This document shows, in pieces, positions 11,067 through 22,990 of a stretch of 64,000 nt of DNA (positions within the stretch are counted from its first letter, which is position 1; each line of letters opens with the position of its first letter). Under the pieces are notes generated by a model. That model worked only from the letters and a program-made list of their open reading frames with translations, searched no databases and was not told the DNA's origin. The DNA is from Saccopteryx bilineata. Its lineage: Eukaryota; Chordata; Mammalia; Chiroptera; Emballonuridae. Where the stretch lies: NCBI RefSeq assembly GCF_036850765.1, contig NC_089492.1, positions 67,890,982 through 67,954,981 of the forward strand. Reading direction: 5' to 3'. A program made the translations under genes and the position numbers.

Positions 11067-12829
11067 AATTTAACAGCCTTATATTTCAGAGGCCCCAGGC
11101 TTTGTATCTAAGGATCCCAGGTACTAAATACTAACTCTCAAAACCCAGGAAATAGATATTATATATTTATGTGGTCCCATTGTATTTTTACTAATTTTTG
11201 TCCCTGGTGTGTGGCAGTCAGTGTATAGGAACACGTACTATGACCTCCTGTAGTACGAGTAATTCAGAACCCCTCCGATGCATCTGCCCACTCTCTCACC
11301 AGTGATACCTGTCAGCCGCAGCAGTGATTCTCACACTGGAGGGTGTATGTGAGGGCAGATTTGCGGACTGGAGAGGCCTTGGCTGAGATTCTGATATACC
11401 TTGCTAGAAAGAAACCCTGCACTACCCACTGCTGCGGGAGCAGCCTGGCCTGTGAAACAGGACACTATTCCCCAGGAGGCAGGTTTCATGGAGGGGCACT
11501 GTTTTGTGTGCTCCGTGGCTACACTGTCCTTCAGAAGCCTTTATTTGGTGGCTGACAGACTAGACCCACCCTGGCACTTATTTCTGAAAATGCAGAAGTA
11601 ATTGTCATGAAGTTGGGTGGCAGAAACACCTGGGCAGGGTCAACAATACAGAGAAATGACTTACTGAGGAGAACCGTCTTCAACAACGAATCATCTCGTC
11701 ATCTCGTGTTCTCTCAGGGGCCCAAGTTCCATCCTCCCACTGTCACAACTGGTGGTTTTATTCTTTTTAAAGAATGGATCTAATTCAGGTTGATGTTGGG
11801 AAAGTGAGATATGAAGTAACAGCTGCTAATCACAAAGGTAATGCCTTCTCTGTCACGGCTCACTAGAAAACACCAGGCTACTTGTCATACAAGATTCTGA
11901 TATCACAACAGAAATAAATTATTGTTTTCTGTAGTGTCTATAATAGTGCTGCAATTTAGGGCAATATAAATAGAAAAAACAGTATTTGTGACAAACTACT
12001 TCCAAGTCTCTTATAATCAATATACCTTGCTAGATGTTTAAAACATTTAGAGGATCTGATCATCATTCTGAAGATCCAAAAGTTTCCTAAATTCATCCAT
12101 TAATATTTTGTGGAATTTTAAAATTCAAACTTACAAAACTCAACCATACAGGTTCCTAAATACTGATAAACATGCTGGGGTATTTTAAATATTCTAGCAA
12201 CATGTATAGACAATGAATTTTAGACTTTTATTAGAAAATATGTAGAATGAGGATCATACCTGTAGAGCATTTTCTTTTATATTTAGAAATCTACATACCA
12301 GCTATGACTTGGCATAAGAGCCTAAAATATAAAGCAGGAGATGACTGAGATCTGACAAAACAGGTTTGGGTTCTACTGGAAAGCCTGGATAAAAATAATT
12401 ATCATTGTAAACAATTATTTATAATAAAATGTTTCTCCCCCCTCTCTACAATATTTAGCTGATAAATATTTAAAAGGAGAAAGGAAGCATCCAACAAAAT
12501 ATGCACTTGAAACTTATATATACAATCTTATTAACCAATGTCAGTGAAATAAATTAAAAAATTGAAAATATAAAATTATATTTTAATTTAAATAAAAATT
12601 ATTGAGCATAGAACTAAAAAAACTAATAATTTAATAAATTAATGATATGAAATTAAAATAAAAAAGAACTCAGAACGGAGGCCACTCTGAGACACTGAGC
12701 AGGTGCACGGGACTGTGCAATGCTCAGCATCGGTCTCCGCCTGTGGCCTGGGTGTCCTGCTCCGTGTGCCAACGGAATGATAATCCTTGGCAACTGAGAA
12801 ATTATATTTAACTGGGAGGGCAAAATATA
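11067..12829. other. Intron stretch without recognised elements
   Basis: AT-rich intron DNA. The section 12540-12660 is very AT-rich. No coding or repeat signature that I can name. Confidence 0.6.
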
Positions 12830-13062
12830 CTGCTCCCAAAAATTAAGGGATCAGGGAACGTGCAGATACTCCAGTACTTTCAACCTTTTGTATAGTGCAT
12901 TTTCACCAATGAAACAAAAGTTGGTTTGCACCTCATTTGCATAATAAAACTTTCTTTGACTTGTCATTTGCTTTCCTGATGTTGTTTAATAAAAAAAATC
13001 AAATGCTTCTTTTTTTATCGCTTCATATTCATTTTGAAATACCCCCTAATTTTTGTGAGTAG
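12830..13062. mobile_element. Mariner-like MITE
   Basis: Terminal inverted repeats CTGCTCCCAAAAATTAAGGG at the left and CCCCTAATTTTTGTGAGTAG at the right, with TA at 12828-12829 and 13063-13064. At 233 bp it is too short to encode a transposase and has no open frame, so it is a non-autonomous Tc1/mariner-class copy. Confidence 0.8.
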
Positions 13063-13409
13063 TATAATTACATTAGAACCAAACTTGAACAATTTTAGGG
13101 CTCAACTGCGAGAAACTAACTTTAAATTCAAAGAAGAGATAAAAATGGTTGGATATAGCTGAGAATATTTTACATACATCGTAACTGAGTTGGATTCTGC
13201 AGGACATGTAAGGAAATAGCAAAACCAATGGCCTAACAGGGAAGCTGGTGAGAATGGACATCTGGCCCCAAGGAAACCTCAGCCTAGCCTCTGAACACCA
13301 AAAGTAAGAAACACTGGCAAATATTTGTCTAAGTTGTAATTCTAGAAAACCCCACTTTTTAAAAAGTGAAAACAATTTTCACGAGCTCAGTTGAAACTTA
13401 TATAAGAGA

Positions 13410-13417
13410 TGACGTCA
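13410..13417 (+). promoter_or_regulatory. CRE/ATF palindrome at the L1 5' end
   Basis: Perfect TGACGTCA, the consensus site for CREB/ATF factors, located at element bases 4-11. Binding is inferred. Confidence 0.6.
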
Positions 13418-13856
13418 GAGTAATGGCACGGTAGAAAGCGATACCGGTAAATTTCCCCCCAAACTCAACAAGATCTTCAACCAGAAACAGAAAAACCTAT
13501 CCTTGGAGCCTCCAGATGTTTCGCAATACACCCGAAGGTATGGTTGAGCGAAAAATTGGCTAAATATATAATCAAACCCCGAAGGAAATAGGGAGTAAGA
13601 AATGCTCCGCCTTCCTCACTAACCTAAACAGGGCTGCTTTCACTGGGAACTGAGAGTATAGAAACGAAGGCGGGCAAAGGAGGTGAATAGATCCAGGCCG
13701 CGGCACAAACGGCCAAACCAGGCTGTGGCACGGAGATCCAAGCCGAGGAAAAACTGTGCCTGTGGCAACCCAGTCAATACAAGCTAACACTCGTGCCAAA
13801 CCCAGACAAAGAAAGACAAGTGGGGCAGCCATTTTCCCCGATCTCCTGGTCGGCGT

Positions 13857-14440
13857 GCGCAGATAGTGGGTGAGAGATTCCTCCGAGTGCATCAGCAGTG
13901 GGCGCTTGTGTTACCCTACAGAGAGGCAGAGTCAGGGGCCTTTGTGTGGGCCGAAAGCGGAATCTCCAGGCCGCTCCAGCGCCCTGAAAAAGCCGCGCAC
14001 GGGGAGGGAGTGAGAGCCAATTACAATGCTGGAACTTTTCCATGTGGACGGGGGTTTCACTCAGAGGGTGAGGCAGCTGGCCTGATATTCTGGTTGGCGC
14101 GCATGGAGAGTGGGCAAGAGATTCCTCCCAGTACCTCAGGAGTGGGAGCCCGTGTTATCCCACAGAGGGGCAGAATCAGAAACCTCTGTGTGGGCCAAAA
14201 GTGGAATCTCGGGCCGCCCTAGTGCCCTGAAAAAGCCGCACACGGAAAGGGAGAGAGAGCCAATTCCAACGCTGGAACTTTTCCGTGCTGGTGGGGTTTC
14301 ACTCAGAGTGTGAGACTGCCGGCCTGCTATCCTGGTCTGCACACAGATAGTGAGCGAGAGTTTCCTCCAAGCGCCCCAGGAGTGGGCGCCCGCCCGTGTT
14401 ACCGGACAGAGTGGCAGAGCCAGAGGTCTTTGAGTGGACG
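13857..14440 (+). repeat. Tandem ~242-bp monomers in the L1 5' UTR
   Basis: Unit starts recur at about 13857, 14099 and 14340 with GAGAGATTCCTCC / GAGAGATTCCTCC / GAGAGTTTCCTCC. Other shared landmarks are CCCTGAAAAAGCCGC at about 13982 and 14225, GCTGGAACTTTTCC at about 14030 and 14272, and GGGTTTCACTCAGAG at about 14050 and 14294. About 2.4 units are present, with the last one partial. Confidence 0.88.
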
Positions 14441-15268
14441 GAAGCCCCACCTGATTATGCTAGCAGCTCTGACTGACTGAGCCTTACCCAGAGCCCTGTG
14501 CTGAGTGGGAATAGAGTGGGGAGTTGCTAGCTCTTTGAGCCTCTTACTATCCAGGAAGAGGCAGCAGCAACCCCATAGCTGGATTATCAGGCTACTAATT
14601 GAGGAAAGACTAGGAGAGAGGCTCCAGGAACACAGACTCTCTCACTGTCGGAGCCTATAAATGCTAATGAGCCTCAACTGCCAACGAGACTGAAGGACAA
14701 TACATGACATCGCCATAGCGACTTATCACCTGCAAACCTCTACCTGAGCATACCAAAGGGGCAGAACCTGGGGTACAGAGTCACCGACCAGGAAGAGGGA
14801 GAGAAAACAAAAAGCAAGAAGATAATCTCTCAAAATCAAGAATAATCCGCAGACTTTATAACCTATCCCATTTTATTATAGTTGTTCGTTTGTTTCACTT
14901 ATCTTCATTCTTGATATATTTTTTTCCTCCTCCAATTTGGTCGTTTAACTCTCTGCCGGTCTTACTTTCTCCTCTCCTTGAACTATACTACCCATAAGTG
15001 TTACATCTCCCATTATCTTTTCTTTCCTCTTCCTTTCTCTCTATGAGGGTTGCACTCCAAAACCCTTAACTCTCTCTCTCTCTTCTCTTTTTTCTTCTTT
15101 TAGTGGTTCCCTCTTTTTTATCTCTCTCTCTTTCTTTTCTCCCTCTATATTAGTTTCTTCCTTTCTCCTTTACATCTCTCATTCAAACCTCAATAAGGAA
15201 CAAATTATCTTATCTGGAACTCAAACTTATGTTTGTGGCATTTTGGGGTTTTTTTACTTCACTTTCTT

Positions 15269-15669
15269 TCTTTTTTTCTTTTTTCATTTTTCTGAAGCTG
15301 GAAACAGGGAGAGACAGTCAGACAGACTCCCGCATAAGCCCGACCGGGATCCACCCGGCACGCCCACCAGGGGCGATGCTCTGCCCACCAGGGGGCATGC
15401 TCTGCCCATCCTGGGCGTCACCATGTTGTGACCAGAGCCACTCTAGCGCCTGAGGGAGGCAGAGGCCACAGAGCCATCCCCAGCGCCCGGGCCATTTTTG
15501 CTCCAATGGAGCCTCGGCTGCGGGAGGGGAAGAGAGAGACAGAGAGGAAAGTGCGGCGGAGGGGTGGAGAAGCAAATGGGCGCTTCTCCTGTGTGCCCCG
15601 GCCGGGAATCAAACCCGGGTCCTCCGCACGCTAGGCCGACACTCTACCGCTGAGCCAACCGGCCAGGGC
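15269..15669 (-). mobile_element. Ves-like SINE, antisense, inside the L1 5' UTR
   Basis: Reverse complement of the long family, ending with the tRNA-like head GCCAACCGGCCAGGGC. Target duplication TTACTTCACTTTCTT is at 15254-15268 and 15670-15684. It postdates the L1. Confidence 0.94.
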
Positions 15670-16170
15670 TTACTTCACTTTCTTAACTCACTAGCAGTGC
15701 TCCCATCCCTGGCTCTCCATTTTATCTAGTTCTTGTTCCACTAAATACAATAGTAATTTTTTAATTTGTCCCCCCATTTTCCTGTTTCCCTCTTATTCCT
15801 CTCATCACAACTCTTAGTCAACCAACACCTAAAAGCAAACCATTTTATTCTTGACCCAATTTTTTTCCTTATTTGCGCCCCTTTATTACTTCTCCCCAAT
15901 TCAGGCCCTCCATCACAGGTATTGTTTGTTCCATTTAGTACAATATAATTCACAGTTCACCACAAGATTTTCTCAAGAAAGAGGGGAGAGAAGAGGAAAA
16001 AAGGAGGGGGGGAATAATTTCCTTTTTTTAAAATTTTTATTTTATTTTACTTTTATTTATTTCATTATTAATTTTTTTTAAAAAACAACTCTTTGATTTT
16101 TTATTTTTATTTTTTTAACTTTTTATTCTTTATTAAATCTCATTAATACTATCAACAAAACCACCCTCAG

Positions 16171-17194
16171 ATGCCATTAAGGAAGAGAAAATCGAATATC
16201 ATGGATATAAAAGAAAGAGAAGTAACAGATGAGGAAAAATCTATGGAGAAAAAATTTAATATATTGGAAACCTTGGAGTTAAATGACAGAGAATTTAAAA
16301 TAGAAATCCTAAAAATACTCAGATATATACAAGAAAACACAGAGAGGCAATTTAGGGAGCTCAGAAAACAACTCAGTGAACACAAAGAATATATTTCCAA
16401 GGAAATTGAAACTATAAAAAAAAATGAAACAGAGATGAAAAACTCAATTCACGAGATGAAAAACAAGGTAACAAGCTTAGCTAATAGAACAGGCCAGATA
16501 GAAGAGAGGATTAGTGAAATAGAAAACGAGCAACTTGAGGTACAACAGAGAGAAGAAGAGAGAGACTCAAAAAAAAAAAAAAATGAGATAGCCCTACAGG
16601 AATTATCTGACTCCATCAAAAAGAATAACATAAGAATAATAGGTATATCAGAGGGAGAAGAGAGAGAAAATGGAATGGAGAAGATACTCAAACAAATAAT
16701 AGATGAGAACTTCCCAAGCCTGTGGAAAGAACTCAAGCCTCCAATTCAAGAAGCAAACAGAACTCCGAGTTTTCTTAACCCCAACAAACCTACTCCAAGG
16801 CACATCATAATGATATTGGCACAAACCAATGACAAAAAAAAAAAAAAAAAAAAATCTCAAGGCAGCCAGGGAAAAGAAGAATATAACATATAAAGGAAGG
16901 CCCATTAGATTATCATCAGATTTCTCAACAGAAACTCTACAAGCTAGAAGAGAGTGGACCCCAATATTTAAACTCCTGAAAGAGAGGAACTTTCAGCCAT
17001 GAATATTATACCCATTAAAGCTATCCTTCAAATATGAAGGAGAAATAAAAACATTCACAGATACAGAAAAGATGAGGGAATTTGTCATCAGAAAACCCCC
17101 ACTCCAGGAATTACTAAAGGGGGTTCTCCAATCAGATATAAAGAACAAAAAAGAAACAAAGCCACAAGTAAAAGCTCCAAGAAGAACACAATAA
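16171..17194 (+). pseudogene. L1 ORF1 (RNA-binding protein), frameshifted
   Basis: ORF1p is the L1 RNA-binding chaperone that coats L1 RNA. The open part (16171-16893) gives 240 residues. A basic/charged N-terminus is followed by a long coiled coil (about residues 25-130, rich in E, K, L and I). The start of the RRM follows, with NIRIIGI at 153-159 and RHIIMIL at 210-216. The frame is then lost in an A-tract of about 20 bases (16835-16855). The C-terminal domain continues in frame 2 (about 16862 onwards), is interrupted by TGA at 17000-17002 and reaches a TAA at 17192-17194. A second A-run at 16569-16583 encodes lysines in frame. Slippage in the A-tract is the likely first lesion, but an assembly error is possible. 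Confidence 0.88.
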
Positions 17195-17497
17195 AACCAA
17201 ATTTAAACTGTGACAATAACAAAAAGAAAGGGGTGGGAGAGGATGGAGATTAACAGTAGCAAAGGACGATGGAGTGCAAAAGTACTCACAAAATAGTGCA
17301 CTACAATGAACAGGGTAGGAACCCTTTCATTACTTAAAGGTAATCACCATTGAAAAAACTACCACAGAAGCACATGATTTTAAAAAGATAGCAACAGAGG
17401 AAAGATGTATGGAATACAACAAAATAAAAAATAAAGATAGAAAAATGAAAGAGAAGGATCAAACAAGACACAAAACTAACAGAAAGCAATCTATAAA

Positions 17498-20400
17498 ATG
17501 GCAATAGGGAACTCACAAGTGTCAATAATTACACTAAATGTAAACAGATTAAACTCACCAATAAAAAGGCACAGAGTAGCAGAATGGATTTAAAAAGAAA
17601 ATCCAACTGTATGCTGCCTACAAGAAACTCATCTAAGTAACAAGGATAAAAACAAATTCAAAGTGAAAGGCTGGAAAACAATACTCCAAGCAAATAACAT
17701 CCAAAAAAAAGCAGGCATAGCAATACTCATATCTGATAATGCTGATTACAAGACAACAAAAGTACTCAAAGACAAAAATTGCCATTTCATAATGGCTAAG
17801 AGGACACTGAATCAAGAAGACATAACAATTCTTAATATATATGCACCAAACCAAGGAGCACCAAAATATATAAGACGCTATTTATTGACCTTAAAACAAA
17901 AACGGACAAAAATACAATCATACTTGGAGACCTCAATACACCGCTGATGGCTCTAGATCAGTCATCCAAACAGAGAATCAACAAAGATATAGTGGCCTTA
18001 AACAAAACACTACAGCACCTGGATATGATAAACATCTACAGGACATTTCATCCCAAAGTGACTGAGTACACATTTTTCTTCAGTGTACATGGATCATTCT
18101 CAAGAATTGACCATATATTGGGCCACAAAAACAACATCAGCAAATTCAGAAAAATCGAAGTTGTACCAAGCATATTTTCTGATCATAAAGACTTGAAACT
18201 AGAATTCAACTGCAAAAAAGAGGAAAAAAATTCCCACAAAAATGTGGAAACTAAACAACATACTTTTAAAAAATGAATGGGTCAAAGAATAAGTGGAGAG
18301 ATCAAAAGATATATACAGACAAATGAAAATGACAATACGACATATCAGAATCTATGGGATGCAGCAAAAGCAGTGATAAGAGGGAAGTTCATATCACTTC
18401 AGGCATATATGAACAAACAAGAGAGAGCCAAAGTGAACCACTTAACTTTACACCTTAAGGAACTAGAAAAAGAAGAACAAAGACAACCCAAAACCAGCCG
18501 AAGAAAGGAGATAATAAAAATCTGAGCAGAAATAAATGAAATAGAGAACAGAAAAACTATAGAAAAAATTAATAGAACAAGGAGCTGGTTCTTTGAAAAG
18601 ATCAACAAAATTGACAAACTCTTGGCAAGACTTACCAAGGAAAAAAGAGAAAGAACTCATATAAACAAAATCCAAAATGAAAGAGGAGAAATCACCATGG
18701 ACACCGTAGATATACAAAGAATTATTGTAGAATACTATGAAAAACTTTATGCCACTAAATTCAACAACCTAGAAGAAATGGATAAATTCCTAGAACAATA
18801 CAACCTTCCTAGTCTGAGTCAAGAAGAAGCAGAAAGCCTAAACAGACCTATTAGTAGAGAAAAAATAGAAAAAAACATTAAAAACCTCCCCAAAAATAGA
18901 AGTCCAGGCCCAGATGGCTATACCAGTGAATTTTATCAAACATTCAAAGAAGACTTGGTTCCTATTCTACTCAAAGTCTTCCAAAAAATTGAAGAAGCAA
19001 TACTTCCAAACATATTTTATTTGGCCAACATAACCCTCATACCAAAACCAGGCAAGGATGGCACAAAAAAAGAAAACTACAGACCAATATCTCTAATGAA
19101 TACAGATGCTAAAATACTAAACAAAATACTAGCAAATCGAATACAACAACATATTAAAAAAATAATACATCATGATCAAGTGGGATTCATCCCAGAATCT
19201 CAAGGATGGTTCAACATACGTAAAACGGTTAAAGTAATACACCATACAAACAAAACAAAGAACAAAAACCACATGATCTTACCAATAGATGCAGAAAAGG
19301 CTTTCAATAAAATACAACACAATTTTATGTCTAAGACTCTCAACAAAATGGGTATAGAAGGAAAATATCTCAACATAATAAAGGCCATATATGATAAACC
19401 ATCAGGTAACATCATATTATTCTTTTTATTTTATTTTTATTTATTCATTTTCGAGAGGAGAGGGAGATACAGAGAGAGAGAAGGGGGGGAGGAGCTGGAA
19501 GCATCAACTCCCATATGTGCCTTGACCAGGCAAGCCCAGGGTTTCGAACCGGCGACCTCAGCATTTCTACGTCGACGCTTTATCCACTGCGCCACCACAG
19601 GTCAGGCCCAGGTAACATCATATTAAATGGCACTAAACTGAAGGCTTTCCCCCTTAAATCAGGAACAAGACAGGGTTGTCCACTCTCTCCACTCTTATTT
19701 AATGTGGTACTAGAGGTTCTAGCCAGAGCAATCAGACAAGACAAAGAAATAAAAGGCATCCATATCGGAAAAGAAGAAGTAAAGGTATAACTTTACTTTT
19801 GCAGATGATATGATCCTATACATCAAAAACCCCAAAGAATCCACAAAAAGACTACTAGAAACAATAAGCCAATACAGTAAGGTCGCAGGATACAAAATTA
19901 ACATACAGAAGTCAATAGCCTTTCTATATGCCAACAATGAAACATTTGAGAATGAACTCAAAAGAATAATCCCCTTCACGATTGCAACAAAAAAAAATAA
20001 AATACCTAGGAATAAACATAACAAAGGATGTAAAGGACTTACATAATGAAAACTATAAACCATTGTTAAGGGAAATCGAAAAAGATATAATGAGATGGAA
20101 GAATATTCCTTGGTCTTGGTTAGGAAGAATAAATATAATCAAGATGGCCATATTACCCAAAGCAATATACAAATTTAATGCAATTCCCATCAAAATTCCA
20201 ATGACATTTTTTAAAGAAATGGAGCAAAAAAATCATCAGATTTATATGGAACTATAAAAAACCCCGAATAGCCAAAGCAATCCTAAAGAAAAAGAATGAA
20301 GCTGGGGGCATTACAATACCTGACTTCAAACTATATTATAGGGCCACGACAATCAAAACAGCATGGTATTGGCAGAAAAATAGACACTCAGACCAATGGA

Positions 20401-21460
20401 ACAGAATAGAAAACCAGAAATAAAACCACATATATATAGTCAAATAATTTTTGATAAAGGGGCCAACAACACACAATGGAGAAAAGAAAGCCTCTTCAAT
20501 AAATGGTGCTGGGAAAACTGGAAAGCCACATGCAAAAGAATGAAACTGGACTACAGTTTGTCCCCCTGTACTAAAATTAACTCAAAATGGATCAAAGATC
20601 TAAACATAAGACCTGAAATAATTAAGTACATAAAAGAAGACATAGGTACTAAACTCATGGACCTGGGTTTTAAAGAGCATTTTATGAATTTGACTCCAAA
20701 GGCAAGAGAAGTGAAGGAAAAATTAATGAATGGGACTACATCAGACTAAGAAGTTTTTGCTCAGCAAGAGAAACTGATAACAAAATAAACAGACAGCCAA
20801 CTAAATGGGAAATGATATTTTCAAACAACAGCTCAGATAAGGGCCTAATATACAAAATATACAAAGAACTCATAAAATTCAACAATAAACAAACAATCCA
20901 ATAAAAAAATGGGAAGAGGCCATGAACAGACACTTCTCCCAGGAAGAAATACAAATGGCCAACAGATATGTGAAAAGATGCTCATCTTCATTAGTTATTA
21001 GAGAAATGCAAATCAAAACTGCAATGAGATACCACCTCACATCTGTTAGATTAGCTACTATTAACAAGACAGGGAATAGCAAACGTTGGAGAGGCTGTGG
21101 AGAAAAGGGAACCCTCTACACTGTTGGTGGGAATGTAAAGTAGTACAACCATTATGGAAGAAAGTATGGTGGTTCCTCAAAAAACTGCAAATAGAACTAC
21201 CTTATGACCCAGCAATCCCTCTACTGGGTATATACCCCAAAAACTCAGAAACATTGATACGTAAAGACATTTGCAGCCCCATGTTCATTGTAGCATTGTT
21301 CACAGTGGCCAGGACATGGAAACAACCAAAAAGCCCATCAATAGATGACTGGATAAAGAAGATGTGGCACATATACACTATGGAATACTACTCAGCCATA
21401 AGAAATGATGACATCGGATCATTTACAGCAAAATGGTGGGATCTTGATAACATTATATGA
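17498..21460 (+). pseudogene. L1 ORF2 (endonuclease-reverse transcriptase), multiply broken
   Basis: ORF2p nicks target DNA and reverse-transcribes L1 RNA. The start at 17498 reads MAIGNSQVSIITLNVNRL. A TAA at 17591 already stops it. Endonuclease landmarks are LQETHLS (about 17617), NIYAPN (17837) and SRIDH...SDHKDLKLEF (18098-18210). The frame changes near 17940, and stops fall at about 18274 and 18523. The RT domain is open from 18622. It shows [24 protein letters not shown] and motif [11 protein letters not shown], where the catalytic Asp is kept and the second Asp has become Asn. A SINE splits the RT at 19420-19608. The FADD box (about 19797-19815) lies after a frameshift. The C-terminal part has HCWWECK (about 21118-21140) and ends TGA at 21458-21460. 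Confidence 0.9.
19420..19608 (-). mobile_element. Short CCTGACCTGTG-type SINE, antisense, inside L1 ORF2
   Basis: The head is the reverse complement of GGCCTGACCTGTGGTGGCGC, followed by the CAAGGCACATATGGGAGTTG body motif. Perfect 17-bp target duplication CAGGTAACATCATATTA is at 19403-19419 and 19609-19625. It falls in the RT domain. Confidence 0.95.
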
Positions 21461-21784
21461 AGTGAAATAAGTAAATCAGAAAAAACCAGGAACTGCATTA
21501 TTTCATACGTAGGTGGGACATAGAAGTGAGACTAAGAGACATTGATAAGAGTGTGGTGGTTACGGGAGGAAAGAGGAGAGGGAGAGAGAAAGGGGGAGAG
21601 GGAGGGGCACAAAGAAAACTAGATAGAAGGTGACAGAGGACAATCTGACTTTGGGTGATGGGGATGCAACATAATTGAAGGACAAGATAACCTGGACATG
21701 TTATCTTTGAATATATGTATCCTGATTTATTGATGTCGCCCCATTAAAAAAAAAAATTATAAAAAAAAAAATTAAAAAAAAAAA
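21461..21784 (+). other. L1 3' UTR with polypurine tract and poly(A)
   Basis: Contains a purine-only G-rich tract at about 21564-21608 (GGGAGGAAAGAGGAGAGGGA and similar), a feature of mammalian L1 3' UTRs. The unit ATATATGTATCCTGATTTAT and an A-rich tail follow. Confidence 0.8.
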
Positions 21785-22177
21785 GAAAGTTATATAAGTA
21801 GAACACGTGATTTGCAATACTTACACAAATGACATTCATATATTGTATATTGAGAATGGGAGGTTTTCACTACTTATACAGTAAATAAACAAGAGAAAAA
21901 GGGTGAAGAATTCAGGGCTTTCAATTCCTGTCCTTGCTAAATGTTTAGGTATATGCATTTTCCAGCTAATTTGTCATCTATTATTCAATTCTGTATCAAA
22001 TTTCACTTTCACCATTTTTCAATATTAAAAAGAAAAAAATTAATAATTTGAGGTGATAGAATACACCCACAAGTAAAGTTTTATTACTGTAACTGAATTC
22101 TAAATTAAATTAGCCATGAATTTATGATATTTAGGTACTTTTAAAAAAAGTATTTTGTCTATTTTGTTGGTTAATGT

Positions 22178-22194
22178 TTTTATTTTATTGATTT

Positions 22195-22230
<36 letters not shown>

Positions 22231-22338
22231 CAGGCAGCAACATCATCCTGTTCCTATACGTGCCCTGACTGGGGATTGAACCTGGTAACCTCTGTGCTTT
22301 GCGATAATGCTTTAACCAACCAAGCTATCTAGCCAGAG
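22178..22338 (-). mobile_element. Diverged tRNA-derived SINE, antisense, with (GA)n
   Basis: A T-rich start, a pure (GA) run at about 22196-22229, then GACTGGGGATTGAACCTGGT (reverse B-box) and AACCAACCAAGCTATCTAGCC at the head. The family differs from the three young ones here and looks older. Confidence 0.65.
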
Positions 22339-22470
22339 ATATTGAAGTGCTTTTAGTAAAGTAATTACTACCTCTGTTCAATGTTTAGTTGAGCCTTGAT
22401 ATTATACAAAAGGAAGAAAAGGACGTCTCTAAAATACATTATTATATTAATAGCACATATACCAGTATCT

Positions 22471-22712
22471 TTTTTTTTTTTTTTTTTTTTTTGAGAGACA
22501 GAGGAACAGACAGGGACAGACAGGAAAGGAGAGAGATGAGAAGCATCAACTCATAGTTGTGGCACCCATATGTTCATTGATTGCTTCTCATATGTGCCTT
22601 GATCAGGGAGAGGAGGCTCTTGCTGAGCCAGAGACCCCTTGCTCAAGCCAGTGAGTGACCTTGGAGTTTTGAACCTGGGTCCTCAGTGTCCTATGGCGAT
22701 GCTTTATCAGGC
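22471..22712 (-). mobile_element. Rhin-1-like SINE, antisense, diverged
   Basis: A 21-base T tract, GA-rich tail complement, TCATATGTGCCTTGATCAGG and GAACCTGGGTCCTCAGTGTC. The head at 22700-22712 is shortened compared with other copies. Confidence 0.8.
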
Positions 22713-22721
22713 TGGTCTCTT

Positions 22722-22990
22722 TTAAAAATTTTTGTATTTTAATTACAATTTACTTTCAATATTACTTTGTATTAAGTTTAGTGTGCAGCATAGTGGCTAG
22801 ACAATCACATACTTTACAAAGTGTTCCTCTCCCTGGCATTTCCAGTACCTGCCTGGCACCATACATAGTTATTATAATGTTACTGACTATATTCTTCATG
22901 ACTATTCTGTAATTACCAGCCTGTACTTTTTAATCCTTTTACCTCTTTCTCTTAGTCCCCCAACCCTCCTCCCTACATTGGTATCTTGAT
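22722..22990 (-). mobile_element. Old L1 3'-end fragment, antisense
   Basis: The order ATTACAATTTACTTTCAATA, GTGCAGCATAGTGGCTAGAC, CACCATACATAGTTATTATA and CCCCCAACCCTCCTCCC matches the antisense 3' ends of old L1s seen in carnivores and bats. Assigned from memory. Confidence 0.65.

Larger units (their letters stand above)
13407..16170 (+). promoter_or_regulatory. L1 5' UTR / internal promoter region
   Basis: It begins AGATGACGTCAGAG, with the CRE palindrome TGACGTCA at 13410-13417, four bases from the element's first base. The first 1.1 kb is CpG-bearing and contains tandem ~242-bp units. It is followed by a long pyrimidine-rich section (about 14870-15240 and 15690-16150). Excluding the inserted SINE it is about 2.35 kb, long for a mammalian L1 5' UTR. 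Promoter function is inferred from family biology and not shown here. Confidence 0.75.
13407..21784 (+). mobile_element. Full-length LINE-1 element carrying two nested SINEs
   Basis: A complete L1 insertion: 5' UTR (13407-16170), ORF1 (16171-17194), spacer, ORF2 (17498-21460), 3' UTR and A-rich tail (21746-21784). The target duplication GAAACTTATATAAG (13393-13406) matches GAAAGTTATATAAG (21785-21798) at 13 of 14 positions, which fixes both ends and shows that it is not 5'-truncated. The span is 8378 bp, of which about 590 bp are two later SINEs. Both ORFs are broken, so the copy is dead. It is antisense to NCOA2. Confidence 0.93.
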
